DNA of 64,000 nucleotides. Origin: Streblospio benedicti. Taxonomy: Eukaryota; Annelida; Polychaeta; Spionida; Spionidae. Shown piece after piece: positions 1 to 15,300 of the stretch; position 1 is the first letter of the stretch; the number at the start of each line of letters is the position of its first letter. A program made the translations under genes and the position numbers. Where the stretch lies: assembly GCA_019095985.1 (NCBI GenBank), contig CM032663.1, positions 18,141,649-18,205,648 on the forward strand, read 5' to 3'. The notes below the pieces were generated by a model. The model saw only the letters and a program-made list of their open reading frames with translations, had not been told where the DNA came from and did no database searches.

Positions 1-3000
1 CAAGTGAATTGAGAGAATGCTGAGTTGATAATGCCCCATTGCTACAGTAATTAATGCAATGCAAATTAGTTTGATGTACATTGGTATTATGTACGTGTCC
101 ATACACATTTTCCAGCAGCTTCTGTTGGCTTGAGTGTGGCCCATGAACCTGGTAGAGTTATATCAGACTGTGATATATTGTGGTTCACAGCGTCCACTGT
201 ATCATTAGTTATCTTTGGGCCTGTCAGCAGTAAGAGGTCAGTAAACAATGCCTACAGCACTCATCATTTGGCGTGCATGTTAATTGGAAAAATCTTGCCC
301 TGTAAAAAACCCCAGTGATTTGCCGTGTTTTTGTTTATGTGGAGACCATTTTGTATTTTATTAGTCAAAAGTTGCAGGCATTATTGTGAAAAAGTTCTTG
401 GGCTGTGCAGTGTAACATTGAGAGGTGCTGCTTTTGATATAAGAATGTACATTTTTAGAATTCAAATAGTTCGTAATGATTAAAAGTTAACAATCACTTT
501 TTCTAAGATGTGGTTTTTCTTCACCTGTAGTGAACGTGAGAAAATATTGTTGTCTACAAAATTACATTTAATTTCTTATATTCAAAAAATATGATTTATA
601 TTCCAATCAAGTTAATTTCAGTGACGTTAAGATAAATCAAGCTAATAATGCTGTCAAAATTCAAATTTGGTAGTGTCTAGAATTTCTGCATTGCATGAGG
701 CTTTCACAGTGGCGCGCTTGGTACCGTAAGCATTGTATTTATGTATATTTTGCCCAGTGGCAATAAGACCGTAAATGCCGTGTGTTTGAAGTATCTTTTT
801 GTTAGCGATGATGACGTTAAACATCACTATCTCCTCTCATTACCCATTCATTGGGTTTTGCAGCAGCGTTTACCTTTTCTTGCTGCACCTCGGGTTTACG
901 CAGTAACCTGCAGACTGAAGCTTCTTCAAACCCACCCGGATTGAAGCCGTCTTTAAAATTTGCTTACGTTGTACAGCTTTTTGAGATTGCGCTCAGATCT
1001 GTACTAATGCATTTGTTCAATAAATGTTTTATTTTGTATATTTGTGGGAATGAATAGAGCCACAGTGCATTTTTCTTCAGAATTTGAAACAGATGTCTCT
1101 ATCAACGCAAGAAATGTTTTGATATCTATCAGAACATGCCAGAAACATTCATATTTTGCCATTTGTTATAATAATGTAATCATTACAATCATAACAAGGT
1201 CATACCTGCTTACCCTGATATAATGAGAATTTTATAGGGTCCTTTGTAATGTATTGAATTGTTTTCAGGGTTAAACTGTAAATGGCAGCCCTGCCTTAAC
1301 TTATAGCTGTCCCCGATGGCAAATCTCTATTAGATGAGAAGATAGCGAGTGCCAGATACAGTTATGTCACCGTCCCTCAACCATAACTAACTACGTCATG
1401 ATTAATGCCCTGCCTTTATTAAGCTTACAGAAAAAAAAAGGGTCATAAAGTTTGTTTGGGGAAAGCTTGGCGTCGGCGCCTTGTTGGATGCATTAATCCT
1501 TGCTGTATGTAATATAATGTATGCTATATGACTTGAACTGTCAAAATAGTGGCCAGTTTGACGGTGATAAGCACAGATTGTGTATATCTGACATCAAATT
1601 GTGTATCTGTCTGAATATTGACAGCAGATCGCAAACACTGATCTGCAACCTGTATTGTCTACCTGTCTGTGACATACAAAATTGAATCAACAAATTGTCA
1701 ATGCTTTATAGCAAGTGACAGCTTCTAAGTTGACAGGCATGTAAAATCCGAAGTGTCAGTTTTTTAGTCTCCGTCTTGTTAGCTATGCAAAGGTGTAGGG
1801 TTACAATGTCATTCCAATATCTTAAATGTTTTACCAACCGATAACTTTATGCATTTAGAGCCATATTTTCAAACATTTAGCAACATAGAAAAAAATGAAT
1901 TTCTAACTCTAGTTAAACCTTACTTAGAATTTTACTATAATCTGTATATCTTCAGAAAGACCATGGTCTTCAGAAACATACAATTTCTTATTTTTCACAG
2001 CTTCAAATAATGAACTATCTTTTGTAAATTTCCCTTTAGTAATAGTGATATCTGATACATGTTGTCATGTTCAAAATGTTAGCTGTCCAATGTAGATGAA
2101 AGAAACATTGTGGTTCTCGTTTACTTATAAATTATAGTTCCAAAAGACTTTTTTGCCTAAGAACAATGCATTGTTTTCTATTACCTAATGGGGAATTGAT
2201 GGTTATGATGTTGGCTTTGAAGTCGTTTTTTTAATGTAATGGGTATGCTAATGAACGCTGCTGGCACAGAGATAAAGATTTTCAACGCATTCCACCACAG
2301 CAAGTGGTTTTGAACATCAGCATTCAGGATATTTTTGTAATGTATACACACGGGAAGCTTTTATAAAGTTTAATAACTGCCATGCATGTGAAAGAAATTG
2401 CAACCTGTTACCTGAACATCCCTGCCAGCTTAATTACCCAGGTTTTATGTCGACATCCTAAAAGGCTGTTTAACATTTCCACCTGCTTAGCTTTGAGAAA
2501 GGTAGTGAATCATTAAAGGCGAATACATCTCTGTGGCAGGTAGCGGAGGCTGACAGACTGACATGCTGATTTATTTTCCTCTTAAACCCTACAACCCTGT
2601 ATTCATTGCGTCGCCACCAATGACGATATAGATCCCCATGATAAATTTCTTGTAAACCATCTACTCTTTCCTATTCACTAAGTGCCATGCAACCTTTCCT
2701 CATATTTTCAGACACGATTGTGTAATAGTTACTGAATTTTGTATATATTGTTAAAAAAAATAAGAAATGACTGTAAAAATTTAGTTTTAAGGTCAAAATC
2801 TTACAACAGATAAAGCATTAAGTTGTCATCTGTAGAAGATGGCCAATTTAGCAGTCATATATTAACAGAAAATTGTGGTCGTTGAAATTACCCTTGTTTT
2901 TTTGTTCTGCATTTATGTGATTAGAGAAGATGTTGCCGAACTATTGTCGTTGTGTCAAAAGCTAAAATTTTCACATCATGCATATTTCTATGTTGGCTGA

Positions 3001-6000
3001 TATTTAATGCAATTATAAAAAGAAAAAAAGCAGTGCCATACAATGATTTGACAGATTCTTTAATCATTCTTCTCAAAGAATTTTGCAATTACAAGATGTT
3101 TTAAATTGTACTGATTAAAATTACATTTGCAAAAACAAGTTTATGGAGCCAATTTGTCTCCACCCGTATTTCATTGACAAATTGCTTGGTATTGGAAATG
3201 CAAATATCTTATGGGCACAACTGTTGAATGGAAAAGATTACTGCTATATTCAACTTTCAACTATTTAGATTGGTTTGTTTTTATTCAACAAAAAGGTAGA
3301 GCATTGAAAAGTAAAAAGAAAAGGCAAGTCTTAATAAATGCTCGGTGAGCGAGGATTGTCAGACTGAATCACTGGCTGATCCATGATGTAAGCCAAGCTC
3401 TGTTCTTTTGCTTTTTTCAGCTACAACAAATCGTAACTCCAACAGCCATTACCTAATCTAATTGTCAGATGTAATTAATTTGATCAGTTAATCCGGTGGA
3501 TTCATATGCAGGCTTGAGCTTTTGTACACACTTCATATAAAGCATTTAGTAATAAAGCCCTGTTTGATTTTCTAGCACATCTAGAAGCACGTAATGCACA
3601 GAAAAGAAGACACACTGTTTTTTAAAGAATTATAATAATTTAATTGTAACTGTAGAATAAAATATCCATTAACAGTTTGAAGAACAAACAGAGTAACGGG
3701 TGCAAGGTAAGAACTACCAGTTCTATTCGTTGCTAGACACAACATTATAATTGTTGCATTCTAGCTGTTCGGATGAGATGTTTTATCTTTTCCATTTGTC
3801 CCGTAACTCTATAGGTTCTTCTGCCAATCACCCAGGGAGGTTTGGGCAAAAGAATGCAGAAATTGGTAGACCTGCTGAGAATGTTTTGAAATTTAATGCT
3901 TTATTGAGCAACATTGTGCAAATGGTTTGTAAAATAAGTAAGTTCAAAGATAATTTTTTGCATGCGTGTGTGTGGAAATCCATTAAAAATCAAAACTTAT
4001 GAATGAATAATAACGTATATGTAACTCAAATAATTTGTATTTGATCTATTAACATGTTGAAGTTTTAGATTTTCTTAGTTACTATATAGAATTAAATTAG
4101 TAAGTTTGTTAATTCAATATCAAAACATATTTTATAGCGTTTTTTGACAATGAGCGAAATCGAGCGTTATCTGTAATCCTTGAATGTTGAAGTGATCATT
4201 CTGTGCCCTGTTGCCCATTCATGCCTCACTGTTCATTTTGGCCGGAAAAGAACCAATCAGAATGGACTTTGAAGCATAATAACGTGACCCGACCTGCCTA
4301 CTGTCAAGTGGTAGGTCAATTGAGCCGTATTCTATCTCTGTGAAGGGAATTGGGGGCGTGACACCTATGACAGTCACAGAAATAACCAGCCATTCATGGC
4401 TCATGCACAAGGGCCTTTTGATGTTTATTACTTTGTAATTGACACAGATGGTGAGAAAGAGTCATCAATCCCATCATCTTCTTTGTTGGATCTATTGTTT
4501 TTTACCATCTTTATTTTTCTCTCAAAAATGGCAATTGCTCACATGGATTTTTTTTTTATCTATCTCCATTTGTATCTTTCCAGTTTCCATTTATTGGGGC
4601 ATGCAATTGACGGTTCATAGAAATATATGTTGGTTCATGGAAATCTATTTTACACTGCCTCTAAGAAGTCTTACAATTCAATAACTTGTTAATTGAATAA
4701 TATGCCCAAAATATATGAGGATGGGGCATGCCTTTATTATTCTTCATTTCAGCTGCTCAACACCCTACATCCAACAAATATTTCCCCCATGGTTTTCAAT
4801 CATTGGGTCTGTTTCACCACTATAATCATTTATAACTGTTTTCAGTATTCCCCTCCACTTGTCTTTCTATCCTATTTCAAGCTTTATTTTAATACTTTAA
4901 TAATCCAGCCAGAAATGCGTTTACCATGTCTAGCCATCATAATCTGCCTTTGTATAATCTATGTGATCCCTATAGTCTATGTGATACCGAACTTCTCCAA
5001 TATGCTGTCTAAGCTAATATTTCACATCATTAAGTTTTCCAAGACACATCTAGCAAATGATGATTTGCAGGGGTGGGGTAATTTCTCTTGTAGCGATATA
5101 CAGTGCTGGTAGTATTCTGGAGGAAACTTTCCAAGTCTGAACCAGAAGCATTGCAATATTAGGTAATATATTCTGTTAGACAAATCGATTAGATGTGTCA
5201 ATTGTAGCAAAATGTGCATACATGTTCTAGTAACTTCAAAAGGATTGTAATGCTGTAATTGACATTCAGTAGCTTCAAATTATTACTGATTGTGCTGTCA
5301 CAAATGTTATTCTCAATCATGTAAATATTGAACAATGTTGAATGACTCTTGGATTTGATAGCATTTCATACATCGTAATTGACATGTACATGAGCTATTT
5401 GTTTGCTTTGGCAGATATTTGGAAATTTAAATGATAAACAAAATGTCATTTGATAATTCTCTTTCTTATGTTTAAACATTGATAGGAACATGAAATGATA
5501 AGTTATCTCAAATCTAAGATTTCATGTTAAGATTTATAGAAGAAATGTTTACTACAATACCAAAGAACAACATAAAGCATAAAAAAAAGCAATAATATAA
5601 TGGCACAATTCCGTTTTTTATGCAATTCCATGTGCCTCAGGCTATTGATGTTTAGCATCACCATAATATTGCAGTAATTCCTACTAGGAGGGTAAATAAA
5701 TCGTTCTGTCTTGGATCAACCTTTAGTATGGGCACACATTGAATGCATCCATGTACAAAGTGCAGGAAGATGTCAACATGTAGACCTTTCATGTTGATTC
5801 ACCTATAGATAATGACACACAGGGTCTGTGGTAGTGTACACATCATTCTATATGATACATGGGATTCCCTGCTGTACATGAATACATCACACTCGTTTGA
5901 AGTTCTGTTGCATTACACGTTGTGGCTCTGTTCTTAATCATAACTGTAATCGACACAGTATTTCTCTGCAATTACGATAAAATTGCACATGTCATAAGTC

Positions 6001-9000
6001 AATTTTCATGGTATCCTTAAAAGTTAGAAGACTTAAAGTAATGATTGGTAAACTCTTCTTTTTTTATTTGTCAAGATGAACGTTTGAACTGTGTTGTCGT
6101 TGTGAGATCAGCGTTTTTTAGATGGAGTTACGAGAAATGAAACATTTTGCTTTTGCTGCATTTAATATTACATACATATAAGCAACTTTCAGGGTAGATT
6201 TCCTGACGTACGTAGACTATCTGGGCATTGAATTGATTACAGCTACTGAAATGATCACTGCGGGACTGAAATGATTAAATTTGTGTTGTATGCTTAAATA
6301 ACCTTAGTCGCCTGCCTGTCAACCATTACGTCTGCCAGGAATAATTATTCACAAATAGGTGTACTTAGAATTTCAAAGGTTGCAGCTCCAAATATCAGTG
6401 CATCACTAAATAGTGATTATTGAGCATTATTTAACGCCAAAACATCTCGGATGATTTTGCATTGAGGAAAATATCGATAGAATCAAGAGAAAACAATTCC
6501 TTACCTGCTGATTTAGCTTGTTTGTTAGTGGAGAATGTTAGGATTTGATATGATTTTGTGATTAAAAATGCCACTATTTCTGCTGTGGCATATCACTGTG
6601 CTCTGGCTGAGATCCAGCAAGTGTCAGCGTGTCAGTCCACGATTTATACATGCTGTTTTGCCACTTGTAAACATCCGCTTTTTCTACCTATGTAATTCAT
6701 GCCAGTTTGTCAGAGTTGAGAGCATTTTTCTGCTAGTCCATGTAAACTGGGAGGTGAGGCCGACAGCATTGTTTCCAAGTTTTAATGTTGATATTGAAAT
6801 CTTCAATCATCTAACACGTTTGTTCCTGGCATTTACTGGCTGGCATGTGATGAACTTACACTTGGTGGAGAAAATAACTCAAGATAGCTCAAAATTCTCA
6901 TATCAGTCCTACTTCATTTGTCCATGTCAGCTTCTAATAATTTGAAGAACATTACGTGTCATTAAAATTATCGTCATTTCTAATAGCTGTAAAAATCGAA
7001 GAGTTACTCTTTCCATTCCCAACTTTTGCATGAGATTTTATTAAGTTCTATCTGGAGATCTGGGATGTATTATTACGCTGCTGATAAGTGGGCCCTCCTC
7101 CTGACAACACGGCTGTGTTATGAAGCTATGAGCAGTCGTATGCAGATAACTAGTGCAAAAAGATTAATTCTATAGATTTCAATAAGCAAATATAACTTAG
7201 ATAAGTATTTCATTTGTTGGTTAGCAACTAGGTTACAAAAATGACATTTAGAAAAAAGCCTACCGTAGTTGTTGCTGAGCATTTGTAAGGCTGCCTTGAT
7301 TACAAATTTTCCATGGTAGACAATCATTTGATATGTTAAGACATGAAAGGGGATAGAGTTTTAGTGCTGTGATCTGTCAGTAAAGTCATTAGATTCTATG
7401 TCAGATTTATATAAATGGTAAGATTGATGAATCACTTCATAAGCTGATGCTGTAACATGATCATCAATAATCAATGATCATAACACCAGTCCACATGCGC
7501 TCCCACAATCAGTGACTGATCAATCACGCTCAACAGCAAACACATCATAGGAGGAATTGTTCCTCAACGACGATAATCTGCACATTGCTCTTACATTTTG
7601 GACAAATTTGGCCTATCTTTATGACATTTGAATACCAAGTAATATTGGGAATGACGAAACGGAAAGTTTTTCCGTTACGATGGTGAAAAGGTAGTCAGTG
7701 CATTGGCTATGTATGTAAAGATAGAATTTGCTATATTTGAACATGAAGATATGTTAAATTTTGTTTAAGAGCATTATTTGTGCATTTTGAGTTAGTTTAT
7801 GTATTCAACTATGAGCATGTTTGTTATGTAGTTAATTGAATTGTACTACTGAAGCTCATTGAAATATTTATGACATTGCTTTGTCCATGTCAATCAAACA
7901 TTCATACATGGAACATCAGTCTTGCTTTGCTAAACAATTTGAGCCGTTTTGCTCCAAAATTCATGTGCAATAACCCAGTCATGCAAATTTCAATGAAAGT
8001 GATAAGAATAATATTGCTAATCTAGCTGCAACATTCTGTTGTGGGCAAAATCAATGGTACCAAAGTTTTTGTGTAGTGAAACGCCATGAAAGACAAAAAG
8101 TGATCATGAAAAGTCCACAGGGAGCATTCCACTTCTCATGCTTGGTAGATTGAAGGTCCTTATAGTCATGGTCTTTTGTCAATGCCTAGTGAACCATAGG
8201 TATGTGGATATTGCAGATTTCTATTGAACATTGCTGCAATAATTTTAGATATGATTCATTGACTAGTTGTTTGTTACATTATCTGTATAATGTTGCTTCC
8301 TTATGTAAATTTACTATATTTGTAAATGTTTATGTTAGAAAAGATATTAGTTTTTTCTTTACCCCAGATCTAATAAAGCTAATTATGCTGTACGGGGAAA
8401 CTATGTCACTAGTAACAGTTAAACAAACCACAGTAGTCGTAAGACCGTTGACAATCACAGCAAATCACAGCAAAAGCTAACAAAACCGTGGCAAATTTTT
8501 TCGTCAGAGGTGATGAGTTATGTTTGAAGGTTATGTTCATTAAAGCAGTGATAAGCAGCAGAGCAGCATAATTGCTGTGAGTGGGCAACATTACCATTGT
8601 TCACAAGGGTAATGACAAGATGCACGCTTGTAATGAGCGATAATGGCTGCTCAAACACACACGGGACACGAGCAAAGTGATTAATAGCTGTCACTGGTGC
8701 TGACCGATAAGACCATGGTCAAAACATCAATGATTTATGCTTTCGTTCTCTGAGGATACATTTGTTTCATGTAGGCAAAATATCAATTCAGATTTTATTA
8801 TGCTTTAACTCTAAAACATTGTTTGTATTTTCCCAGTGACAAAGGAAGAATGAAAAATGGGGAGAAATGTATCTTGTTTTAAAACATCACTTTATCATGT
8901 AATAGGTTTACTTTTGATAACGTTATCACTACCTAAACAATCATTGTATTTTTTGACAATGGACGCAGATGAATTATTAGCATTGAGATTGACAATGAAA

Positions 9001-10154
9001 ATGCATACAGTTAAAATGAATGCATTCTGAGTTTTGTTCCTACTCAAAATGTATAGAAAGCTAAGTTTGATAACTTGATTGAATGATTTTTCTGAAAGAA
9101 ATTCTATTATTTCTTATTTTTGTGAAGTAATACCAAAAATTACTGACTATCCAAGTACTCAGGAGGCCCTTAAATGAGCTCTCAATAAGGCATTTCATTA
9201 AATCGAATAGTGGTATAACAAGCAGAAATGGGAGTGTCTTGATGCAATTCCGTATCACGCACAATGTATGTTTCGTTGTTTCTTCAAACTTTTTTTATTT
9301 GAAGGATCCCTGCAAGTGCATTGTTTTCAAATGTAAACATGTATCAATTGTATTCACATGCAATGAATACATCCAATGTCATAGACAATAATCTTTTTGT
9401 TACGTGAGATATTTCATAAAAGAAAAGTTGAGCTTAGCCATATAAACAAGCCCCCACAACATTTTCATTGCACAGCTTCAGATTCCATGACCAATTACAG
9501 TTTGATAGCTGTGACTGGCCCCTGATGAGCATTATTGTCCGGCATGTAGCTGTCGTCTGCCTGTCATGTTTCTCCACGCCTGATTGCTAGCACATGCTGT
9601 GGCATTCTCATCACACACTGTGTGGTCCTTGATCAGATTCATTGTCATTACAGCAAATCTCCTAAACTTTATAGTGTTACTGTAATTGGTGGAGCAAAAA
9701 GTGAAAACAAAGTAGATGCGAAAAACGAAAGGTTCCATTTAATATATACAGTATTGAGTAGTTTAAGTTTTATTTTCGTAATTTCTTTTCTCATCTCATT
9801 GGTCGTAGAACATTAACATGACGTTTAGATACAAGAAAGAATGTATATTAAAATGTAAAAAATGTTAATATATATGTAGATTTAGCGATGAAAAAGATAG
9901 AAGCTGTGAAGACCAGTGTACACGTTGTAATACATTGAAATAGTCAATATCGTGTTTGCTGTTTGTGAGATGATGATCTTTAATTTCTGATGATAATCGA
10001 TCATAATCTTATGTTATTAACATTTTCAAAGACAGCCATTCATGTCTGACGTTGTACCGCATAGAGCTTTCAACTTTAATGATGTTGAATTTTGCAGATC
10101 AGTTTTTGAGAATGAATTACACCAGAATTTAATGTTGATGTTTGTTTCTTGCAG
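1..10154 (+). other. Long LRP5/6 intron running off the left edge; no exon recognised
   Basis: The acceptor at 10153-10154 (tttgtttcttgcag) ends this intron. Nothing in 10 kb reads as a YWTD repeat or other known protein; short open frames here look random. Most of it is AT-rich. A few patches of higher complexity with TAAT/ATTA sites stand out (about 2230-2330, 3430-3500, 6190-6270, 7480-7560, 8580-8740, 9470-9640) and could be conserved regulatory DNA. Confidence 0.6.
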
Positions 10155-12336
10155 ATACATGTACTGGACTGATTGGGGAGAGGAGCCAAAGATCGAGCGT
10201 GCAGGGATGGATGGATCGCCAGAGTCGCGCCAGGTCCTGATCTACGATGATCGCATCTACTGGCCAAACGGACTGACGCTCGACTACAGTGAAGGCCGCA
10301 TCTACTGGGCAGACGCCAAACTCAACTTCATCCATTCAGCAGCCTTAGATGGATCAGACAGGTTATTGAGCATTTTAAGTCATACTGTTTGCTTCATTGA
10401 ACTTTGAACGTAGCTTGATAATCTATGGACAGACTCTGTTAATAGTTTCCACTACTGATTTGGAGTATGATGTCTTCAGATATATTCAACATATGCTAAG
10501 CTACCTAAACTTCCTGTTTTTAGCTTTATTAGTAGGCTGTGAATGGTCTATGAAATGTTTCTGTTATTAATATGAAATTGAATGTAAAGATTGAATCTGA
10601 ATTATATGTAATAAATGCACTTGTAATTTGCTTGAAAAAAGTACTCAACGTTACATCCTTCCTTCCAGGCGTGTAGTAACCGAAGGTCTCGACTTGCCAC
10701 ATCCCTTTGCCTTGACTTTGTTTGAAGATAGCGTCTATTGGACTGACTGGCAGAAGAGGGCAATAAAAAGTGTTAATAAATACAATGGTCGGGACAACAG
10801 AACAATACTGGAGAATATATATTCACCAATGGACATCCATTCCTTTACACCGCTACGACAACCAAAAGGTATAAGCTCATAGTTCATTTGTTTTTGTTTA
10901 TGAAAGAGTTGCTTATATTCAATTGGGCTCTAAGTGAAAACAATAATAATTTTGCTTACTTAACAAAAAAGACCCATAAAATTACTTATAATCTTCATTG
11001 ACAAGAAATGGTTCGGTAATAGTAGAAAACGTCCTTAGCAATCGTAATGAATATGTCCATTTTGTAGTCAATGATAAAATCTTTGCCTTTTTGTATATTT
11101 ATCTGTATATTTGGTAGTGTCAAGTTTTGTTCCAATTCTGCTGTATCCATACACATATCTTATACAAATTTGCATGACTTATTCAGTTAGGTGGGAAATA
11201 ATGCAATTATTAATAAGGCACATCAAAATGTAGGTGGTAATTGCATATATACATTTGTCCTTCATAAAGATTATATCAGGCAAGCAATATGTCAATTTCA
11301 AATGTTCCTATCACATTTCCAATCAAATTATAAACGATAGTCCCACATTGATTTTGTATGTGCTATAGTACTTTATTTGTATTTTCAGCTATTCATTGTG
11401 TTTTTGTATAGCTTTTGGTCTTGTTAGGATTTTGATGAATGATTTAAATCACTGTAAAGATAGAATTGTTCATGATATTAAGGAGAAATGTCAATTTCAT
11501 TTTTGTTTAAATGACTAATTCATAACTCTTTAGTGTGTTGAGAAATAAAAAACTTTAAAAAGTCTTCCTAATACTGCAAACTATTAGAGTGAACTAATTT
11601 CTCAGAATATTTCACAATACGAAAGATCCCTGTAAATTTGAATTACTGTCATGATGCACCATTTGCATAGGAATTCACTTGAATGGTGAGTTTTTAAAAC
11701 CGAATCGAACCAATCCGTGACTGTCAGACATTTGTAAAATTAACACAGAAAAATTTGATAATTAACCAAATAATTTATAAAGGTTATTCTATGTACTATG
11801 TACGTGGCAGTAGGTCTCATTTTATGTTTAATTGTCTTTCCTTACCACATTTGACTTCTAATGCATGAAATTTATTTTTTATTGCACAAAAAAGCTTTTC
11901 ATCTCTTTTTCCAATTATGAATCAATATCATTTGGATTTTAATTTTGAAGTATGTACATTTAGTAAGTTTGTAAAAATTGAAAAGGTCTCTAAAGAGACG
12001 AAAAGCTTTTTTGTGCAATAAAAAATAAATTTTATACATTAGAAGTCAAATGTGGTAAGGAAAGACAATTATACGTAAAAAGTAACCAAATAATATAAAG
12101 CAGCTTATGCAATATTCTGTACAGGGTAAAACAGATCTCCAATAAATTTCTGCTCCGTATATTGAGGGTTCAAAATAAGAGTATTTCATGTATTCATTTT
12201 AGGCTCTATCACACCGTGCAGTATTAATAATGGAGACTGTTCCCACCTGTGCCTCATGTCCCCTACAAACCTGGCTATAGATGTGCTTGCCCCACCGGGG
12301 TAAAGCTTCTCCCTGATGCCAAAACATGTGCCAATG
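10155..12336 (+). CDS. LRP5/6: LRP5/6 exons 10155-10361, 10669-10868, 12203-12336: end of propeller 1 and EGF1
   Basis: The first exon opens with [20 protein letters not shown] and holds [10 protein letters not shown]. The second holds [18 protein letters not shown] and SPMDIHSF. Both match the second half of LRP6 propeller 1, the region that binds Wnt and sclerostin/DKK-type inhibitors in vertebrates. The third exon is the EGF-like module, with [16 protein letters not shown] in one frame and [12 protein letters not shown] in another. A single base appears to be missing in the C run at 12259-12263. Adding one restores both the EGF reading and the phase with the next exon. This is a sequencing error or a real lesion; see findings. 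Confidence 0.93.
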
Positions 12337-15300
12337 GTAAGCTCATTGTTGTCACTACATCATTACCATCAAACTTTCTGTGTGTAAAGAATCAAATGTT
12401 TGTCATCATTATTTCAAATATCACATTGAAAACATACAAAATCGAATATTACTGTTTAAATATTCGATGCATAAAGAAGAATCAAATGATTTTGATAAAT
12501 ATAAACTAGTATAACTCATATGGTCAACATTTCAAAATTTATGCCAAAAGCACATCAATCCACCCTGATTATTATTACATAAGTCATTGTTAGAACACCT
12601 TATTCCTGGGTGTAAATCTTGTGAAAATTTGCTGAAAGACCGTAGGGCAAGCAACATTGAAAAATTCACTAGCCCTGACAATGTATGGCCAACATCAATA
12701 TGGCAGTTCTAAAACCTAATCCTCTCCATTACCCAGAGGTCTGTGTTTAAAACCAGCAGACCATGGCTAAAAGCAAGCCTCATTTTAATAACATGAAGAT
12801 TAGACATCCAGGTTAATATATATTATGTAATATTTAATCTATACAACTGGATTATGTACCATGAAAACAGACGTTTCATAAGCCTCATTTTGGAGCCTCT
12901 TGTGAATGAAAAGTCATGAGATAAGAAGAATGCCTATAAACCACGACAGGCGCGGGTGAGATCTTGCTGCTGGCGCGGCGCCGCGACCTGCGCCGCATCT
13001 CGCTGGACACGCCCGACTACACGGACGTGGTGCTGCCGCTGACCGGCGTGCAGCACGCCATCGCCATCGACTACGACCCCGTCGACGGCATTGTGTACTG
13101 GACGGACGACGAGGTGCGCTTCATACAGCGCGCCTACATCAACGGCACAGGTATAGTGTGTTTCGAAGTGCGTTTTTCATTTTCGAAAGATTTTTTTGAA
13201 AACGCTTTTCATGCTTGGAATCGGAACTGTTTTCTATGTACTTGGTCGGGAAAAATGATTGCGTTTTGAGAGATGGTAAAATGGAAGTCAAACCCAACAG
13301 CAGTGCTCAGTTATTGCCAACATCAAAAAAAAACATTTATTAATATTTACCAAACTTACATTTATTTACTCTCAAAGATAGTTTTCTGCACAACGTCCAT
13401 TCAGACGTAAAACGTACTTGCTACCTTGGAAATCGACATATGTTATGATGTTGCCAATAACTTGGTTTTAATTGAATATTAATATGGTTCAAGAACAATT
13501 TGATTGCTGCCGAATTGTGGGACCCCTGCCCTCCGTTTATTCATGAAATGCTTCTATAAGTTGTAGATTTGAAATTACTAGACATTGAACAATATGGTTA
13601 TATGATCAAAGACAGATTTCAAAATCAAATTGCTATAATTGTGCTGTTGTAATACCAGGTCAAGAACCAATCATCGCATCGGAGGTGAAACACCCAGATG
13701 GTCTTGCCATTGACTGGATTAGCCGAAATCTGTATTGGACAGACACTGGAACGGACCGTATTGAAGTGTCACGGCTGAATGGGACGTGCCGCCTGGTCCT
13801 CATCTCAGAGGCACTGGAGGAGCCCAGGGCCATCACTCTGGATCCAGTTGGAGGGTAGGAAAGAGTTTGCATACTTAAGATGCGCCTGCAATTATTATTG
13901 TACATTCAAGTACTGCTGCTAAAAGTAATCTGTATGTTTCATCCTGATAGTTTCTTCATTTTGTTGTTGATATATCATACAGGTCCAATTATCTGGACAT
14001 AATGGGCCATGCTGAGCATTGCTAAAGTAACTTAGATAACCAGGAGAAAATTAAGTCAATTGAGGATAGCGCTGGTATGAACTAGAGAGCAAGTGGGAAA
14101 AAAATAATTTAAAACCTGGACTGTCCAAGTTTTGATTGTAAATTGTAATTCCATAGCTTCTCTATATGACCAGGCTTTTAGATACCTGTCTTAAAATTAC
14201 TTTATGTTCAAATGTAGGATGATACTTTTTCCTTCAAATCTTTATCAGAAAATGTTGAATGATGACAGTATTGTATATAAAATCTTAAATATGCCTCTTG
14301 GTGCGTTGCAGCTACATGTACTGGACCGACTGGGGCCAGGAGCCCAAGATTGAGCGTGCGTGTATGGACGGGTCTGAGCGACACGCCGTGGTCGACACAG
14401 CACTCGGCTGGCCTAACGGCATTGCCGTCGATGTGAATGAGGGAAAGATCTACTGGGGGGACGCACGCACAGACGTCATTGAGATGGCCAACGTGGATGG
14501 CTCCAGAAGGACCACACTGGTCTCCACAAAGCTCTCACACATCTTTGGCTTCAGCTTGCTGGGTATGTTTTTTTACCTTTTTTTGACAAATAATTCAGAT
14601 GGAATTGTGTTTGATGCAGTTATTGGTTCATGACTGTGCGCTATTGGAAAAAACGCAAATTGTTTTTTTGGATAAACGCAGTATAATTGATGAACACTTT
14701 GAAGGAGATTTCAATGTGTTGTATTTTGTCTTGCAGGTGACTACATCTACTGGACTGATTGGCAGCGGCGCTCCATCGAGCGGGTCAACAAGCGCACAGG
14801 ACTGGAGCGCGAGGTGGTCATAGAGCAGCTGCCCGACCTCATGGGGCTCAAGGCAGTCAGTGTCGCCCCACCCTCAGGTAGGCACCAGAGTTCTACTCCT
14901 TTTGTGACAGAGCAAATGACTCAACATAGTGCCTGGAAGAGACAGTTGATTTATATTGTCTTGAAGTAACGTTTTATTTTCACGAGAAATCAACATTTTT
15001 TGCAAACACAACTTTTTGATGTTATGTACCAGTAATTCATTTGTATGTGATTGTACATGACAAAAAGAAGCCTTCGTGTTGGTGGGCCCTTGTCCCGCAA
15101 AATCACTATTTATGGTATTGATGTTACTGATGACACTAAAGCCCTTTAAGCTGATGATAAATGTTGCCACTTGCTAACTTGCTAAACTTGACTCTAGCTC
15201 TTTATGCAAATAAATCTTTCTTTACTGTTTTCAAGCTAGAAATATATCCATCAGATTCATTGCATATAAAAAAAATAGAGCGCTGATTGAGATAGGAAAG

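Noticed and set aside
4693-5112. 139-codon open frame
   Set aside because: No similarity, no splice context, low-complexity hydrophobic residues expected from T-rich DNA.
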